A DNA stretch of 64,000 bases, taken from positions 1 to 64,000 of the forward strand of contig JAULBX010027052.1 in NCBI GenBank assembly GCA_032358255.1, written 5' to 3'. Each line of letters begins with the position of its first letter. Within the stretch, counting starts at the first letter, position 1. A model generated the notes under the pieces. That model saw only the letters and a program-made list of their open reading frames with translations. It had not been told where the DNA came from and made no database searches. The translations under genes and the position numbers were made by a program. Positions 23,429 to 37,541 of the stretch are shown here, one piece after another. This stretch comes from Heterotrichella gracilis. Taxonomy: Eukaryota > Sar > Xanthophyceae > Tribonematales > Xanthonemataceae.

Positions 23429-24698
23429 CCCCATTGCAGTTCAACTGGCTGGGCCCGTGCAACAGGCCAACCTAGACCAGTAGTGACCGTGGCAGGTGAT
23501 CATCATGGTTGATGCGGTTACAGTTGCATTGACTATGAACCAGGTTCAATCAGAGCTTTATACACCCACACAGCACATGCCTGATGGCCCACTGGCTGAT
23601 GGCAGCAGCTGCAACGGTAACCGCAGTAGTCAACACTGTGTCCTGTCAGGCTGCCCACCCCTATCCCTACAGCCTAGTGGCAAGTGTGGGTGCCTTTGTA
23701 AAAAATTATCCCAGAATAATTCTTGGGGATGACTAGTACATGGGACTGCCTCAACAGAAGTTGCTTGCACCAAGTGTCGCTCAAACTGCCCAGTGCCACT
23801 CTTGTCCCCATTCCAGCATGAACTACTACCATTTGAAATTAGTGTGACAGGTGTGAAGAAGGAAAACAACAATGCGCGTCACACCACGGGACTAGTCTAG
23901 ACTTACATCAAGCCAGTCAACCAACATACGTAAACGTTTAACATGTACCACCTTTTGTGTCTGCCAAGACCTCATCCTTCCTGGGCCTCTTGTATGACAG
24001 CACACATCCTTTAGCACAAAAAGCAATAAAGAGTGGGGATTGTGCGCATCCCCCTGCATAACCATTGCATGCATGCCAACATCCCACACAATGCCATGCC
24101 ATGCCGCTGTGTGTGGTCCACCCAAGGCATGCGCCGTGCACATGGCCAAACATGCCACCAAAACCTGCGCGGAAAACAGACCGCAGACATCGACAAACAA
24201 CCTCCCGATAGGGTAAACCCAAGGCTTGCATCATGCCTTCCATCATACCCGCTGCTGCAACCCCGTTGGCTACCTGGAAAACTTGTCTGGAAAATTCCCT
24301 CCAGTCTACAGGGTCCCAAAATCCTGCATCGTCAGGCTATCAGACCTGCCCTTGCCCATTCCCATGCCTGCTACAGGCGCTACACAACATTGCCCACACA
24401 CTACGCCCACCAGTAGGGTCACCTTCAGCTGCAAACCAGTGCGCTGCACTGCCCCATAGCTAGCCGCTCATCCTGCACAGCGCCCAACTGGTTGCAACTG
24501 AATGACCCTTTCAAGCCCGCCATGCCCGCCTCTCCTTTCTATTAATAACCCTGCCAAATATAAATTGCGCACCCACTGCCCCCCCCCCTCCTCTCACTAT
24601 GTATGCCCCCACCTCCCTATCCTCCTCACATATATCTCCCACCTGCCACCATGGCCGCTAATCTCCCACACACCACACCAACCGCCACCATTCTCCCC
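23429..24698. other. Convergent intergenic region, no supported gene
   Basis: It lies between the DNA glycosylase stop and the stop of the large minus-strand ankyrin/CCCH gene. The part from 24500 on is pyrimidine-rich. No coding or RNA gene is recognised. Confidence 0.55.
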
Positions 24699-27600
24699 TC
24701 ACTGCCCTGGGCCACCATTGCCAGCCAGGTTGTAGGACTCCAGGTACATGCCCAGGTTGTCCAGAATGGAGGTGTCTGAGGAAAGGTTCCCCCCACCCCC
24801 ACCCCCACCCCCACCCCCCTCTCCATCCCCCAGCGCAGGGGTGATGTCAAAGGTGAGGTCATCAGGAAGCAGGATGTGCTCCATAGCTGACCTTTGGCCT
24901 CGCCCCTGCTCATCTGACAGCTGGTGCTCCAGGGGGGCTGAGGTGTGCAGGTCCAGTGCCAGGGAGGCAAGAGACTGGTTGCCGTAGCCGCCGTAGCCGC
25001 CGTCCCCGCCATAGCCACCAGGGGAGTGCATGCTGGTCACGTGGCCTGCCAGCGAGGGGTGCAGTGCGGTGTTGACCGACGTCATGAGGTCCCCTGCGCG
25101 CGCGGGTAGCACATGTCAGCACAGCGTGGACGCGAACACACCATCTTGATCCACCTGCCTTGCTTGGGACCTTGACAAGCATTCTCCCTTGACAAAACCA
25201 TGGGGTGCATCCATGCAAAAACCCCTGCCGACCAATTCCCTGTCATATACCAGGCTGGTGCGCGCCTGGGAGCTGCCCCAGCAACAGCATGCACCTGTTG
25301 CAACATCCCCCACCTGCACTGTTGTACCCATTTGACTTGCCCACTCCAACGGGCGAGGTGAAGGATGGGAGGCCGCTGCCCCCAAACGCTGCAGAGCCTG
25401 GCGCGCCAAAGGACAGCGCACCAGCCATGGACGCTGACATGGGAGGCACCAAGCCCCCAGGCTGCAGCACCCCACTATGGGAGCCAGCCACAGCGTCGGC
25501 GCGTGGCGCTGACAGCAGTGGCGTGGTCGCGCCTTGCGGCATGCCTGGGGCCATGTGGCCAAAACGGCACAGGGCTCCATCCCGGCAGTGACCCTGCGGC
25601 AGCGGCAGGCCTTAAAAATGCAAGGGGCGCATCAGGGGCCGCCGCATGAACGCCCGGTTGTGCATGACAGGGAAGGGTTGCTAGGTCACACAACACTAAT
25701 TGCAGCAGGATTGAGATGCAATGGCATACGTCACATGTGCATCACACACATTTGCACAGACGATAACCAGTGCCACTCAGGTGATAGCCCAGCCACCCCA
25801 ACGGCATGAGACTACCTACAACCAGCTGTGCATGCAAGCACCCGCGCCTACCTGCATGTAGTAGCGGCATGGCCTGACGGTCCTGATCACCTTGCCTCCC
25901 TGGCGCTGAGGAGTGGTGGCGGCGCTGGGTGCTGCTGACGTGGCGGGGTACAGCGGGGACTGGGCGGCATCAGGTGGTGCCCACATGGGGTTGCCACCTG
26001 GGGAGCAGCAGAGGGGGGGTGTCAGCGCGGAGTCCCCGACAACATGCTGTGTATAACAAAGCTTTACAGTCACAGCACCCCCACCAAAATCGCTGTGAAT
26101 CCTGCACGCCCACCAACACAACAGGCACACATCAGCCCCTCCACAAAAAAATCTGGTTTTGCACATTGAACGGGGTCTCCATCACACAGCGGACTTGCAA
26201 AACACAGGCCTACAAGCACCACACAACCAGACCCCCCCTCCGCCCTGCCCCACCCTCCCATGCAGCACCCACTTGGCATGCCCAGCTGCCCGCGCGCCCC
26301 GTCGTTTGCGAATATGCCCAGCGCCGCCAGCGAGGCGCTGAAGGAGGGCGAGGGCGGGGGGTGGTAGCTCACAGACACCGCGGGCGACTGCTGCGGGGAG
26401 GTGGCCCACAGCTCGCTGCTGGTGGGCAGCACCCTGGCGATGCCCTCGCTGACAGGCGCGCCCTGGTAGGACACCGGCTGCATGAAGTCCATGCCCCAGG
26501 TGGCGCCGCCCAGGTCGGCGTACTTGGGCTGAGGGGTGTCGCCGCCGGAGCCTGCGGGGCAGGGGGAAGCTGTTATGTTGGTGGAAGTGGAACAGTGCGC
26601 ATGTTGTTGAATGCATTTGGAAATGTGCTGGTCGTAACTGGACAGCATGCTGTTGCATGCGCGTAGCTACGAGCAATGTAGAACATCAGGGGTGTGATGT
26701 CAGACTGCAGCCGCTCAAGTGGTGGCCCAAGTGCACACAGGATTGCTACAACCCTGCCGTCATACTGGGCAAATGATAGCACCTAAGCTGCCCACTCCCT
26801 TCCGTGCAGACATTCGCACCAAAGCACTCAGCCACAAGCAGTCGTGCATACCTGTTGCATTGCCCTCTGGTGAGAAGGGGCGAGATGGATCGAGTGGGCC
26901 CCCTGCGCCCACCCAGGTCCCAGGCCTGCCATTAGAGTCCAGCGCCACGCCCTCTCCCGAATTGACCGAGCTGCGCATGCTGATGCTCAGGCCAGCGGCT
27001 GCATCTGGCACGCCCGCGTGCATCATCTGCAGCACCTCCTGCACGGGGATGCGCCAGTCGTTATACGGCCCTGTTGCACATCCTCATGTGCAAACACTGC
27101 AACACATTTTTCTGTAATGCCGTGCTTTAATACGCATTCAAATGGACTGGGTATGCATCAATTCTTCACAATGACGATTCACAAACAAATCGTCAATACG
27201 CATGCTTTTTTCCTTTTGCTGTTGATTACATAATACATATATGCATCCCAGGGGCAGGACACGCACCGTGTTGAGAGCCAGCACATCCAGACTGTCGTGG
27301 CGCGAGTGGTTGCCGCTGGCGTGCGCCATGCTGGCGTACAGCTCCCGGTAATCAGCCATGGGATCCAGCGGGAAGCCCACCGAACCATACACAGTGGCAG
27401 GCACGTAGCCAGGCGCTTTGGGATCCAGCGGCTTGCTGCGGGACTGCTGACCTGGCGGCGTGCGGGGCGGGGGCCCCAATCCTGCGCCGGCATCTGCTGC
27501 GGCTGCCGCCACAGGCGGCACAGCTGCGGCGAGAGTGACTGGTATGACTGTGCCAGGCTTCTCGCGGTCCCGCCCCCCGCGTTCGCCGCCGTGGTACGAG

Positions 27601-30600
27601 TCCCCCCGTGGCCTGTCGAAGCGCAGCAGCTGCTCCGCCAGCTGCTTCTCCTTGTCGGCGCGCGCCTTGTCCTTGGCCTTCTTCTCCTTGGACACGCTGG
27701 CCGCCTCCAGCTTGTGCCGCTCCTTCTCGCGCTGCCGCTCCTCGCGCTCCGCCTGCTGCTTGGCGCGCTTGGCGCGCTGCTCCTCCTGGCGCTCGCGCTC
27801 GATGCGCTCCAGCTCGCGCTGCTCCGTCTCGAGCAGCTTCTGGACCTCGCCCATCAGGCGCCGGATGGCCGCCACGTCGTCAGGCTCGGGGCCCAGCGGC
27901 GCGGCATACCTGGGTGTGAATAGAAATAAGATTGATGAGGGTCCCTGCCTGCATGACGGGGGCAGGCAATCCCAGCAGCAGAGGAGTGCAGAGCAATGCG
28001 CGATTGGTGGACCAGGCGCGTGAAATCATCACAATTGTGAGGATCTATGACCCCCAAACTGAAGCAGCATTTGTGTACCTGGGAGTGGTGGGGGAGTCTG
28101 CTGGTGTAGCAGCGCCAGAGGTAGGGCCAGGGCTGGGCGGCGAGGCCGGCGGCGGCGCAGCGGTAGCATTGTCGTCTGGCGCTGGTTCGCCAAAGCCTGC
28201 CAGCGTTGCGCTCTCTGCAGAGCCCTTGGATGACTCCACCTCTAGGGCCTCGCTGTCCACAGGCTGTGGAGAAACGGGGCTGGCATCAGCTCCATTGGCG
28301 GGAGCCTCTGCTGGCGCAGCATCAGAGGCGGCGTCATCCTGGCTGGGAGACTGTGGGGCTGGGGCTGCGGCAGCTTCACCCGCTGCTGCTGCTGCCTGGT
28401 GCTCCAACAGCACCGCCTCGCCTTTCTCCAGTGCAGCCTGCGCATTTGCACACCACATCAATAAATGAGTTCGCATACCCAAGGCACTAGGGTCCGCATC
28501 CAAGGCACCCATGCAGAGCCTCTAGCCCAAACACGTTGCCCACGAACCGCCTCCCACCCTGCCCCACCCACCTTGGGCTGCAGCCCAGTCCAAAAACAGC
28601 GCCACCACCACCACTGCAACGCCAAACCAACCGTCCAACCACCTTCCAACCCCACAGTACCCACCTTGAGCACCGCCGTGCGCTGCACATTGGCCCGCTC
28701 CGGCCGCTTGAGCGCATTCTCCAGCACCTCCCGCACCTCCGCCACCACCAGCTTCTCGAGCAGCTCCCGCGCGAGCTCCACCAGCGCGGGGCTCACCGCA
28801 CCCTGCTCAGCCGCCTCGATCTTGGCCTTGAGCGAGGCCGAGTTGATGGTGGCTGAGCTGGTGCCGTCGGTTGCGGCCTGCATGGATGCCTCCAGGGCCT
28901 GCATCAGCTTGAGCACGCGCTTGGCCTCCCCCACCTTCACCCCAGCAGCGGCGGCCTCCTGCAAAACGAGGTAACAGGGAGGTAAGTATCACAGCAGGCA
29001 AGCAGCATTGCCAGCTGGTGCAAGCCATACTATTAGTGGACAACTTTGCGATATTTTGAGGAAGCACCACACTCACAGGACCCAGTTAGCACCGGTTGTG
29101 CTTCCTGATGCAGTATCCACCAGAAGCCATCACACAGTATAAATCAAGGCGATGCAGCGCCAGCACAGCCGGGCAAAGGGCGCCGCATCCCGCACCTGTA
29201 TCGCCCTGGACAGCTGCGCGCTGGACGCGCCATCCCGCAGCGCCTTTGCCAGCTTGGCCTCGCTGACCGACGCCGAGCGCCAGCGCGTGAGCATGTCGCG
29301 CGCCTTGCCTGCGTCGCCCGCCAGCAGGTCGCCGCACTCCTCCGCGTCATCGATAATCTTTTCCACCCCCTCGGCGTCCTCTGGGCGCTGCGACTTGAGC
29401 AGGGATTTGATCGCGGCGTCCAGGGACTGGCGCACGCGGAAGGCGTTCTCAAGCTTGGTGCGCGTCTCGCTGGCGGCCCTGGGGGAGCACACAGGCACCA
29501 TTTGTTCTTCAGGCTGGACAATCGCAGCTGTAGAATCACCACAGGAATATATACAATTTATTTCCTTCACTGTATTTAAATTACCAACACCAACCACAGG
29601 AAGGGTAATAAGATGATGATAGGACTATTATTATCTTATCACCCTTGACCACAGCACCCGCACCAATGCGCCCATGGCCCACATATTTTATTCGTTTATT
29701 TCTCCATTGCCCCACAACCCCTGCATCCCCACCAACCCAGCGCCACCCCCCACCTGTAGGCATCCGGGTCCAGCTCCTCCGCGCCGACCTTCCTCGCAGC
29801 CAAAATGGCAGCCTCAAGCTTCTGCAGGTCAGCCACCGCCTTGGCAGACCCGGCGATCTTGGCCAGCCCCTCCGCTGCCTTCTCCACCTCCAGCTGGCGC
29901 CGGGCTGCGTGGATCTTGGGCTGCAGGATCTCAGACCCCACGGTGAGGCTGCACACCATGCTGGTGGCTGCTGAGCTGGCGGCTTCGGCCTTGGTGAGGG
30001 CGGCCTGTGGGGTGCGGCAATTGAGTAAATGTTGGGTGCGGCAGTCAATGGAATGTGTGGGTGGCATCATGCTGTTTTACCTTAAATCGTACTCAATGTA
30101 CCAATGGCCCGTATTCAATGTACCTGCACCCCGGTGGCGGGGAGGGGTGCAACACCCGGGAACGTCACACTGTAGCGGGGTGTGGTTAGTGCAGTGGCAA
30201 CACCAAGCTGACAACAGGTGCAATACAGGTATATTTATAAAAGGATAGTAAGCATACTTTTTTCAATAATTTCATTTTTTTACTTATTTACTGACTTGTA
30301 CAATAAATATTCATTGCTTGCTAAATGCACTACTCATGTTCCAGCACCAAAATCAGTCACATGGGCCCCATTATAAGGCCTTCCTTGTCTCCACCGCACC
30401 TTGAGCACCGCCGACCCGCATGGCGCCCTTGCCAGCACCTCCTCCAGCTTCTCTGCCGCCTCCACCGCCTGCGCCTGCGCCTGCAGCTCCTTCAGCAGGC
30501 GCTTGGCCTTGTTCACGCTGATGTTGGCCACACGCGCCTCCTCAATGGCGCCCTCAAGGGTCTTCATGCGCGCGTCCCACTCCGACCAAAAGCCAGCCTT

Positions 30601-33600
30601 ATCCGCCAGGGTCGGCTTCTGTGGGGTGAGGGGGGGTGTGGGGACATATTCTCAGTGGGTGTAAGCATGCAGTGCTGGGTGTGGGTGCTGAGCTTCACGG
30701 CATTACGGGATGGGCGCCATGGGTTGCAGATCAATTTGCAGGCGATCTGTGGTCAGGCAGCAGGTGCAGCGATGCACTACACCAGCACTGGTAGCTTTCA
30801 GACACTGCATACATCATAGTGCCAGACCCTATTTAGAATACAATTCAAGCAAGAATCTGCTAGCGGGGTCCTCACCTTGCCGGCCAGTGCCGAGGGCGCG
30901 CTGACATCATCAATCACTGTGTCCAGCTGGGCCACTGCCTCTGCGCGCTTGATCCACCTCTCCCTCAGCTGCCTGGCGCCAGACACCTGGACCAGCAAAG
31001 ACCAGTCAGTGTCAGACATGCATGCGCATTACGATGCCCAGTTCAAGCCAACAGATAAACTGCTCGTGCAAGGCTGACAGCAACCCAGCTGCAGTAATGC
31101 AACGTGTGTCACTTTTCTTTCTTTGCTAATTACTAGGACATCCAGGCAGTCCACAACTACCAGAACACACCTGTGCACTACATGCAAGTATAGCAACCCC
31201 GCTCCAGCAGCATACCTCAGCGGCCAGGTGAGGGAACACTTCTGCTGCAGCTATGGCCTCCGACAGCGCCTCCACCGCATTGCCCACGCCGGTGTTACCG
31301 CCCTTGCCATTGGTGAGGACGCTGAGGCGCTCGGAGACCGTCATCTCGTCGGCTGCGTTGCGCGCCACTGCGCGGGTGAGTGCGGCTAGGTGAGGCGAGG
31401 CATTCACCGCCATGCTCAGGGCTGCCTCCAGTATCTCACAGGTCTCCTTGCCAACAGGCCTGCACAAAGAGATAGCATTATGTCAAGAGCTGAGAACCGC
31501 AAACCTGCAACTGAACTGTGCATCTCAGACACTTGGAACCCTTCTGTCATACACAGTGTCCTACCATGGAAACAATCAAGGAGGGTCCACATAAGAACCG
31601 ATGAGTGCCCCATGCTTTAGTTTGTGCTGCCGGTGAAAGCAGCACCTCGTCTGTGCAAAACCACCTCCCCATGTCATCCATCCTAGCCATACATGCACTG
31701 GCATAGCTGAGTAACATAAAATGTGATAGAACCAGCAGCCTGCACCACTCACCTTGCGAGGAAGGGCGCGCGTTGATGGTTGTATACAATCGATGAGGGC
31801 AGGACATCTGCCAGCGGCTGGGTAGGCAGCAGGGGCTCTCCATGCAGTGCTTCTGACAGCAGCAGGTCAGACTCTGCTGTCTGCGCCCACACCTCCAAGC
31901 ACTGCACCTGGAGGGAGTCGCTTGCCCCAATCGAGAGGCCCAGGCTCCACCGCATCAGCTTATCCCATTCCTGAACACACGCACACATAAGAGTGGGTTT
32001 AAGCTTTCCCAACTCCTCAACATATTACCAGTAGGCGTGGTTTCCAGCATACCCACCTCCTTCAACATACACACATAGCGGGCGATGCCACATCCTGCAC
32101 ATTTGCATGATGCATGTGATGGCTGGACGCATGGGTCCTTCATGCGCAGCCTCACCTGCAGGCACTGCTGCGCTTGCCACACGGTTGCGCGCATGGCTGA
32201 CTGCCTGGCCTCCGTCTCCAGCAGCAGGCAGATGTGCGCATGCACGATCCTGACCAGGCAATTGCCCACTGCCGTCCACTGGTCTGAAGGTTTGGCGTGC
32301 TTCTTGTCCACCCGAGCAAACAGCTTGGTGGCCTGTATGTGCGCCATGCGTATGGCCTGCACTGCCAGCGCAGCACAGCCAGGGCAGGTGCAACCCCTGT
32401 GCGCGCATAGAAACACGATTTTAAGTATTCCGTAGAGAAACTCATATGATGTGATAGGGGGCATGGTATGCATGAGGGCAATGCCCTCCTTTTTTTCACA
32501 GGCAAACGATATGACAGACAGGCTGTGCATTACATATGTTAATATCTTCATGTTAACAATAGAGTCCCAAGCACATGACTACCCAGATGGATGCTGGCTC
32601 ATACCTGAACTTCAGCAGGACACTCTCTGCCCAGCACCCATACAGCTCCGCTTGCTCGTCTTCCATGACGTAAAACTGTGGATCATCAGTCAACCCCGCT
32701 TCAGCAAAACCAGCTGGAAGGCTCCCACCTCTCAGGTCCAATCCCTGCCGCAGTCGCACAGCCACCGTCAGCATCGTTTAGATGCAAGTCCATAGGTGTG
32801 TGCTGTACAAAGACAGCAGACCAGTCCATCCAAAGGGTGTCGATGCATGCACATGCTTGCTTGATCCAGAACGTACCTGTAGCGCGTGCACTGCCCGAAC
32901 AAAGCACTCGAAGGCTTTCTCGGCATGCTGTGGTGATGGTTTAGATACATCGTTGGTCAAGGATTGGTCATCTGTAGTTATCGAGAATGCTTCTCGTGGT
33001 GGCGGGTCCCAGTTTTCCTCCACAGCCCTGCAGCAAACCCACGGTCAGGGTTCCATCAGGGACACTGTGGAGCCAAGGACCAAAAAATGTAAGGAGAGCC
33101 ATGCGGTGGGTTTGCTCAGGGTTCCATCATGAAAGGAATGCAGCCAAGAACAAAGCAGGTTAAAGGGAGGGCATACGCCGCAGAAGTCAATGCTAGCCAC
33201 AACATACCCTGTATCGTCTGCTGTGCCCCCGACAACGCCAAAGCTTCGCTTGGCGGCCTTCAGGTGCTCATGTCCGTTGGCTGTCTCTGACCGCATTCTG
33301 TCCAGCAGGGTTTGCGCACGCAGGCGCGCCTCCCCCCGCTTGGCCTCCTGCCTGGCCACCACGTGGGCCTCCACAGCAGGCCTGGTGCAATAAGGCGGGG
33401 AAAGTTAACAGACATCGTCATTCTCACCCTGAGTTCCTTCAACCTTGTACGCAAAAATTCCCTTTAGGTGCGGTAAGGATAATGCCTTCCTCGTACCCCC
33501 ATATTCACCCTGCACAGCGCATGCATGGCGCCAGGATACAACCTCCATAATGCCCAGATGCAGATCCAACTGGCAGGGAGACGTTGGAAATTGTGCGACA

Positions 33601-36003
33601 ATCCGCACCTCTGGATGGACACATGCCCCCCCCACAGGCCTGTTGCGCACAGCAGGCACAGCACCACCAGGTGCACCCAGGCCATGAATCCCGCTGAGAA
33701 GTGCATGAGGCAGCGCCGCACGATGAGGCTCCGCGCCATCTTGCTGCGGCACTCCCACACCTCCTGGTCGCGCATGCCCATGCAGCGGCAGGTCCAGTAC
33801 CCGCCACCCGCGACCTTCTTGCCACACACAGGCACCATCTCCAGGGGCAGCTCGCCTAGGAACAAGGTCAAGGGAGTTTCCACGAGACAAAACAAGCGCA
33901 GCCAGCATGAGACGTGGCACTGTACCGTTACATGGCAGCAGCCATGGCCCAAAATTTTGTGCATGCATGCGCGCAGTGCCGCATGGGCACCAGCAGGAGA
34001 AAGAGCCGTGCACTCGCAATGGGCTTCATTCCTACGTTCTCGATGCAGCATGCTTGACCAGTCATAGGCCCATGCTGTCAAGCTGACTGCCCCCTTCATT
34101 AACAAAGCACGCCCGTCCCCGTGCCCTTGACATGAATCAACGGTCCCAGCTTATGTGACAGTAAGGCTGCTCTCCACAAACCACAAGAACTAAATTCTTA
34201 AGCCTACCTGCCGTGGTGCGCGCAGCAGGGTCCGCCCCGCAGAACAGCAGGTGGTCCACCTGCGCTGGGTTGCCGCGCACCGCCGCACAGTGGAGCGGTG
34301 TGGCCCCGTCCAGGAACGCTGCCACCGTCTCCCTGGTGACAGGCTTGCTGCCAGCCTTGTCCTGCGTGTGGCCAGGCTTTGCATGAGTTCGCTGAGTTGC
34401 ACTTTTCTGCTGCTCAGGAACTGCCACAGTACGATGGGCACATTTGCTGCACAATGCTATATGAGAACCTGCATGCACCCCCTGCCCGACACTGTACTGG
34501 TGCTTGTGGACGGGGTTTGTGCACAGGAAATAGGTATGATGGAGGTATGCATCATATAGGGTAGATATTAGGGTGGTGCCTAGTGTGGCACTAGTGAACA
34601 AACTTCACCCTGACTGGCAAAACCCCATCTTCCACAGTGTAAACTTTGCCGTTCACTCACAGCAACCAATCTGACCCCTGGTTCCAGCGCATGTGCACAC
34701 ACTAGTGCAGCAAGATTGGTGCCCCGTCTTCAACATATGCATCCAAAAACATAATGAACCAGGTGCACATGCTGGCCCACCTGCATGCCATCCATGTAGG
34801 ATGAGAGGCGGATGAGGGGCGGCACCGAGTCCTTGTGCGCCTCCCGGAACAGGAAGTCAAGCACGCAGTCCAGCAGCATGGGCTCGATGCGCAGGTTCAC
34901 CAGCTGCTTGCGCTCTTCGTCAGACACGTGCAGCTGGGGCACCAGCACATCCAGGCTCTCGGGGCGGCTGTGGCACACGCATGGGGAGGATTACAAGGTG
35001 CATTATTGTTGGTATTGTGCGCCAAGCTGTGTGAAAACGGTGGGATGGTCAGCTGTGCCAAACATAGGAGGAGCTCCCATCGCCACACGATGCAGCTGCG
35101 GGATGTGCTCAGGCAATAGCCTTTTATGAAAAGACAAATAAAGTGATGGGCGCTGCAGGCACTGTCTAGACTTTCCGCACCTTGGATACAGCTGTGAGAG
35201 GTTGTCCCAGGGGATGCACAGCAGGAACTCCAGGAACCCTGGAGGCGCATTCATCAGGCTCGCCACAGCCAGTGCGGCGCCAGCCACAGCCTGGAGCAGC
35301 GGGCAAGCAAGCTGATGCACGTCCACAGCCCAAAGGCAACGTCAGCTTGGAGCATGAGGATGCTGAGACTCACAACGGGATGGGGTGCCACAGTGCGGCG
35401 TGGCAACTACGAGTGCGATGCGGTATCCTAAGGTGTGAGTGCGGGCTTACCCTGCAAGCACTGGGCTTGAGTTCACGTGCTGGGTCCTCGCAGTTTGGCA
35501 TGACCACATTCAGGGCGGCTGGAAGGAAATCATAGAGGATTCCCTCCGTCAGCTCCTTGATCCGCCTGTCCTCCCGGTCGATGTGGTGCTGCAGCTTGGC
35601 TTCAAGCGCCTGGAAGCGCTTTCTGCCTTTCTTGCTCCTGCTTGAGAGGCATGCAAGTGGTCAGGCAGCTGCAGTGAAGCACGTGCATGGTGATAACAAG
35701 CGCACTTCACTTGAAGCGTCCCATGTACAATGAAGCTCAAAGCATTAAACAATGCTAGTTTGTATATGCTTCTGATAATTGACCACCAGTACTGCTCTGC
35801 AACCACGCCCCAGCCCCTTGTGGCAGGCAGGCAGGTGGCACAAGACGCAGGACAAGGTTCACTTGTTTAACGTGCCTGCACATGGCCTCCTTCACAGTAT
35901 CAAACTGCTGCTGTGCCAGCTCGTCCTGCTCCTTCTGCCTCTCCCGGAGGACATCGGCAACCTGGGTGGCCTCTCCACTGAGTGAGGACGACCGCTTCCG
36001 CAT
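24699..36003 (-). CDS. Large ankyrin / coiled-coil / CCCH zinc-finger protein
   Basis: Function unknown; a CCCH finger suggests RNA binding. Twenty-four minus-strand exons, each with GT-AG or GC-AG ends, run from ATG at 36003 to TGA at 24699. Their lengths sum to 5682 nt (1893 residues) and every junction phase agrees, so I treat it as one gene. Residues 1-110 are charged helices. An ankyrin unit lies near 210-270 (DGATPLHCAAVRGN, LLFCGADP, then GELPLEM). A hydrophobic helix (WVHLVVLCLLCATGLWG) follows near 330. About 350-1240 is mostly helical and Ala/Glu/Lys-rich, with coiled coil at ELERIERERQEEQRAKRAKQ near 1270. The C-terminus has Ser/Pro/Gly-rich low complexity and one CCCH finger (CRYYMQGHCRDGALCRFGH) at about 1664-1682, its first Cys split from the rest by an intron. 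A ten-glycine run precedes the end. Intron 1 seems to be GC-AG (AG|GCACGT). Plant ankyrin-CCCH proteins exist, but this layout is unlike those I know. Confidence 0.75.
29593..29654. repeat. 46-bp hairpin flanked by 7-bp direct repeats
   Basis: Inverted arms at 29601-29622 and 29625-29646 (22 bp, three mismatched positions, 2-nt loop) begin AAGGGTAATAAGAT and end ATCTTATCACCCTT. ACCACAG flanks both sides, at 29593-29599 and 29648-29654, like a target-site duplication. It lies in an intron of the ankyrin/CCCH gene. Most likely a tiny foldback/MITE insertion. Confidence 0.7.
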
Positions 36004-37541
36004 TCACACATATGTTGGGCCTCAAGTTTTTTAAGTTGATCTGTTCAAGGGCAAAAAATATGAGGACTCAAAGGTCATGCAGTGGCAAAAGGCAGCACCT
36101 CACGCAACATGCCATTGGTAGAGAGAAGGCGCCCCCCCCCCCCCCTTACTACCCCCACCCAAACTGCAGAGAATGTGGCACAGCACATGTGCAAGGCCCA
36201 AGCTGTGCTCTGATGTTATAAACAGCTATAACAAGAAACAACGGAGATTAGCCAACACTGGTGCTCAATACTGAAGGTTTGACAAGCTGGTGACCATGTT
36301 GGGTGTCACCACATAGCATGTGACAACACAGTGGTCAGTAGAGAACTCGACGTATGGCAATCTTTCAGGAAGAAAACAAAACACCAAAAGCACATACAAC
36401 ATGCTTGTGGTGCATCACACGAGGTACAGCTGTGAGGTGAACGAAGCGGCCCCAGACTCAAACGTTGAGGCTACAGCATGCCATTTGCCAATTGCCAGGG
36501 CAACCTTTACACGGCAACAGTAGACCCTTGACGTGCGTGATATCAGCGAGAACTTGCCTTCTGGACACCAGCAATAGCACGCAACGGCTAGATTAAACCT
36601 CTATGCATTAGGTTCTGCAATTTGGATGCACACAGGCTGACCCAATACTGCAACCTGACGTCGGCGGCACTCCTTATCCAACACTTGATAGCAAATAGTG
36701 TATTTTTGGGCTCGCATCATGCCTATCACCCACCTTGTCCCGTCTCTGCGCTAGACCACTGATACGATATGCATCCCTCAAGGTGTCTCAAGCCCAGTCT
36801 GCAGCAACGCGAAAGCCATCGGGAGCGTGCTTTACAGGGTAGAAAGTCACCACTGAAATGGACACCTCTGTTGCAAAAGTCTGGTTTTACACTGTTGTTT
36901 CCCGCTGCAGTAAACTGGGTAGTTGGTCCAGTGCCTCCACTCTTATTTTTTTGGAGGCTGGAAAACAGTGAATAAGAGGCTGGAAAACAGTAAATAATGT
37001 TTTTTCCCGTTATTTTACCCAATTTTTCATTTTTATTGCTGATGACCTTCAGCTTCAGGGCCTGGTCCACTTGTTATGGTTGTAGTTACAAGGCTTGCCA
37101 GCAATACATGAAAGCAGATAATAAAACTGTTCGGGTCATTGCACCACCTTTTGGCAACTTGCAAGCATCGCAATAAAAGGCATGCCCGGATGCATCCGAC
37201 AACTGGGGTAACTGGATGCAGGGTTTGTGGGCTTTTTGGCAATCCAATGCTGATGGCATACACCAAAAGCCAAGCTGAAAGCTCTATCGGAAAAAAGAGT
37301 TACTTGATTTGCCATAAGAGAAGAACCTCCACCTTAGCAGCAAGCATTTACTGGTTGCACACAGAGGTACTTGCACTGTCAATGGTGGTAAAGGTACACA
37401 GTCACCCCCAGCTCTACCCAAGCCTCAAACAGAGTTGTCAGTACACCTGCCGCAGAGGCACAAAGTACCCTGTGACGGGCGCTAGGAATCCATTTTTGAC
37501 CAGCTCCCAGTTGCTGGTTTCAGGTGTGGCACATCCGCAAA
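36004..37541. other. Intergenic region between ankyrin/CCCH gene and SAP18
   Basis: Both flanking genes are on the minus strand. This region therefore holds the promoter and 5' UTR of the large gene and the 3' UTR of SAP18. It contains a pure C tract near 36132-36146 and a duplicated AGAGGCTGGAAAACAGT-like segment near 36950-36992. No gene is recognised. Confidence 0.55.

Noticed and set aside
24780-27900. Long plus-strand open frames opposite the ankyrin/CCCH gene
   Set aside because: They are antisense shadows of GC-rich, Ala/Pro/Gly-coding exons on the minus strand. The minus frame has spliced structure, consistent phase and a CCCH finger.
36131-36147. Homopolymer C tract as a possible functional element
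   Set aside because: A simple homopolymer in an intergenic region; it is more likely replication slippage or an assembly-sensitive site than a feature.
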